From: Betaproteobacteria bacterium
GTDB lineage: Bacteria; Pseudomonadota; Gammaproteobacteria; Burkholderiales; JAEUMW01
DNA: 32,434 nt
NCBI GenBank assembly: GCA_016791345.1
Contig: JAEUMW010000437.1
Location: 1-32,434 of the forward strand
Direction of reading: 5' to 3'
This document shows, piece after piece, positions 32,253 to 32,434 of this stretch (its first letter is position 1; the number at the start of each line of letters is the position of its first letter). The notes below the pieces were generated by a model. The model saw only the letters and a program-made list of their open reading frames with translations, ran no database searches and was not told where the DNA came from. Both the position numbers and the translations under genes were made by a program.

Positions 32253-32434
32253 ATGAAGCAGCTCGTACTGGACCTCGCTTCCCCGGCGGAGCCCACGCTC
32301 GACAATTTCGTCGCCGGTCCCAACGCCGAGGCGCTGCAGGCCATGCGCGACCTCGCGGCGGGGGCGCGCCGCGACCCGGTGATCTATCTCTTCGGACCCG
32401 GGGGCAGCGGGCGCACGCACCTCTTGCGGGCGGT
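32253..32434 (+). CDS. hda: DnaA regulatory inactivator Hda (partial, N-terminal 60 codons)
   Basis: The start MKQLVLDLASPAEPTLDNFV is the clamp-binding N-terminus of Hda (QLxLDL binds the DNA polymerase sliding clamp). It is followed by the AAA+ Walker A region YLFGPGGSGRTHLLRA, where the window ends. With the clamp, Hda stimulates hydrolysis of ATP bound to DnaA and so prevents re-initiation of replication. The Walker A lysine is replaced by Arg (GSGRTH), which is common in Hda. Divergence from purM supports the call. Confidence 0.93.
   Translation, partial: MKQLVLDLASPAEPTLDNFVAGPNAEALQAMRDLAAGARRDPVIYLFGPGGSGRTHLLRA

Overview
The window is a high-GC chromosomal segment that reads as ordinary housekeeping and accessory DNA of a betaproteobacterium. 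The assignment rests on small families I associate with that class (DUF3460, DUF3567, DUF1178, DUF3025), on the gene neighbourhood hda / purM-purN-DUF3108-RsmB-family methyltransferase, and on the general protein style. There are no insertion sequences, integrases, tRNAs, rRNAs or CRISPR arrays. Genes are tightly packed, and no gap without a gene exceeds about 230 bases.

Layout, left to right. (1) The last 25 codons of a glutathione S-transferase. (2) A plus-strand run at 178-4426 whose last three genes are joined by stop/start overlaps: FIST-domain sensor, DUF599 membrane protein, unknown 363-aa protein and MFS transporter. (3) A plus-strand pair at 4538-7044, a cyclopropane-fatty-acid-synthase-family methyltransferase overlapping (ATGA) a geranylgeranyl-reductase-like flavoprotein, followed by a DUF3025 gene. 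(4) A minus-strand membrane diguanylate cyclase, divergent from dtd and a class III nucleotide cyclase-FHA protein. (5) A minus-strand block: YddA/SbmA-type ABC transporter, a conserved 185-aa protein and a DUF3460 protein. (6) A plus-strand block: DUF1178, PcaD-like hydrolase, DUF3567, HtrA/DegQ protease, beta-lactamase-fold serine hydrolase and a small acidic protein. (7) A minus-strand 1250-aa protein with a possible winged-helix N-terminus, two long charged helical rods, one membrane segment and an AsmA-like C-terminus, then a PIG3-type quinone oxidoreductase. (8) Plus-strand glpK and rpmB-rpmG, closed by a strong bidirectional terminator. (9) A long minus-strand run: fatty-acid desaturase, MscS-type channel, RsmB-family methyltransferase, DUF3108 protein, purN and purM. 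(10) Divergent hda, cut by the window end.

How the genes work together. Several loci act on the envelope and membrane lipids: the methyltransferase/reductase pair, the desaturase, glpK, the AsmA-like protein, the mechanosensitive channel and HtrA. Two signalling loci (GGDEF, and cyclase-FHA) lie back to back around dtd. purM and purN carry out two steps of de novo purine synthesis.

The two things most likely to be new are the translationally coupled CFA-family/flavin-reductase pair, which could make a modified (for example methyl-branched) fatty acid, and the giant AsmA-like protein, whose cytoplasmic part is built from a modular 14 + 8n residue repeat. Both functions are inferred; only the architecture is seen.
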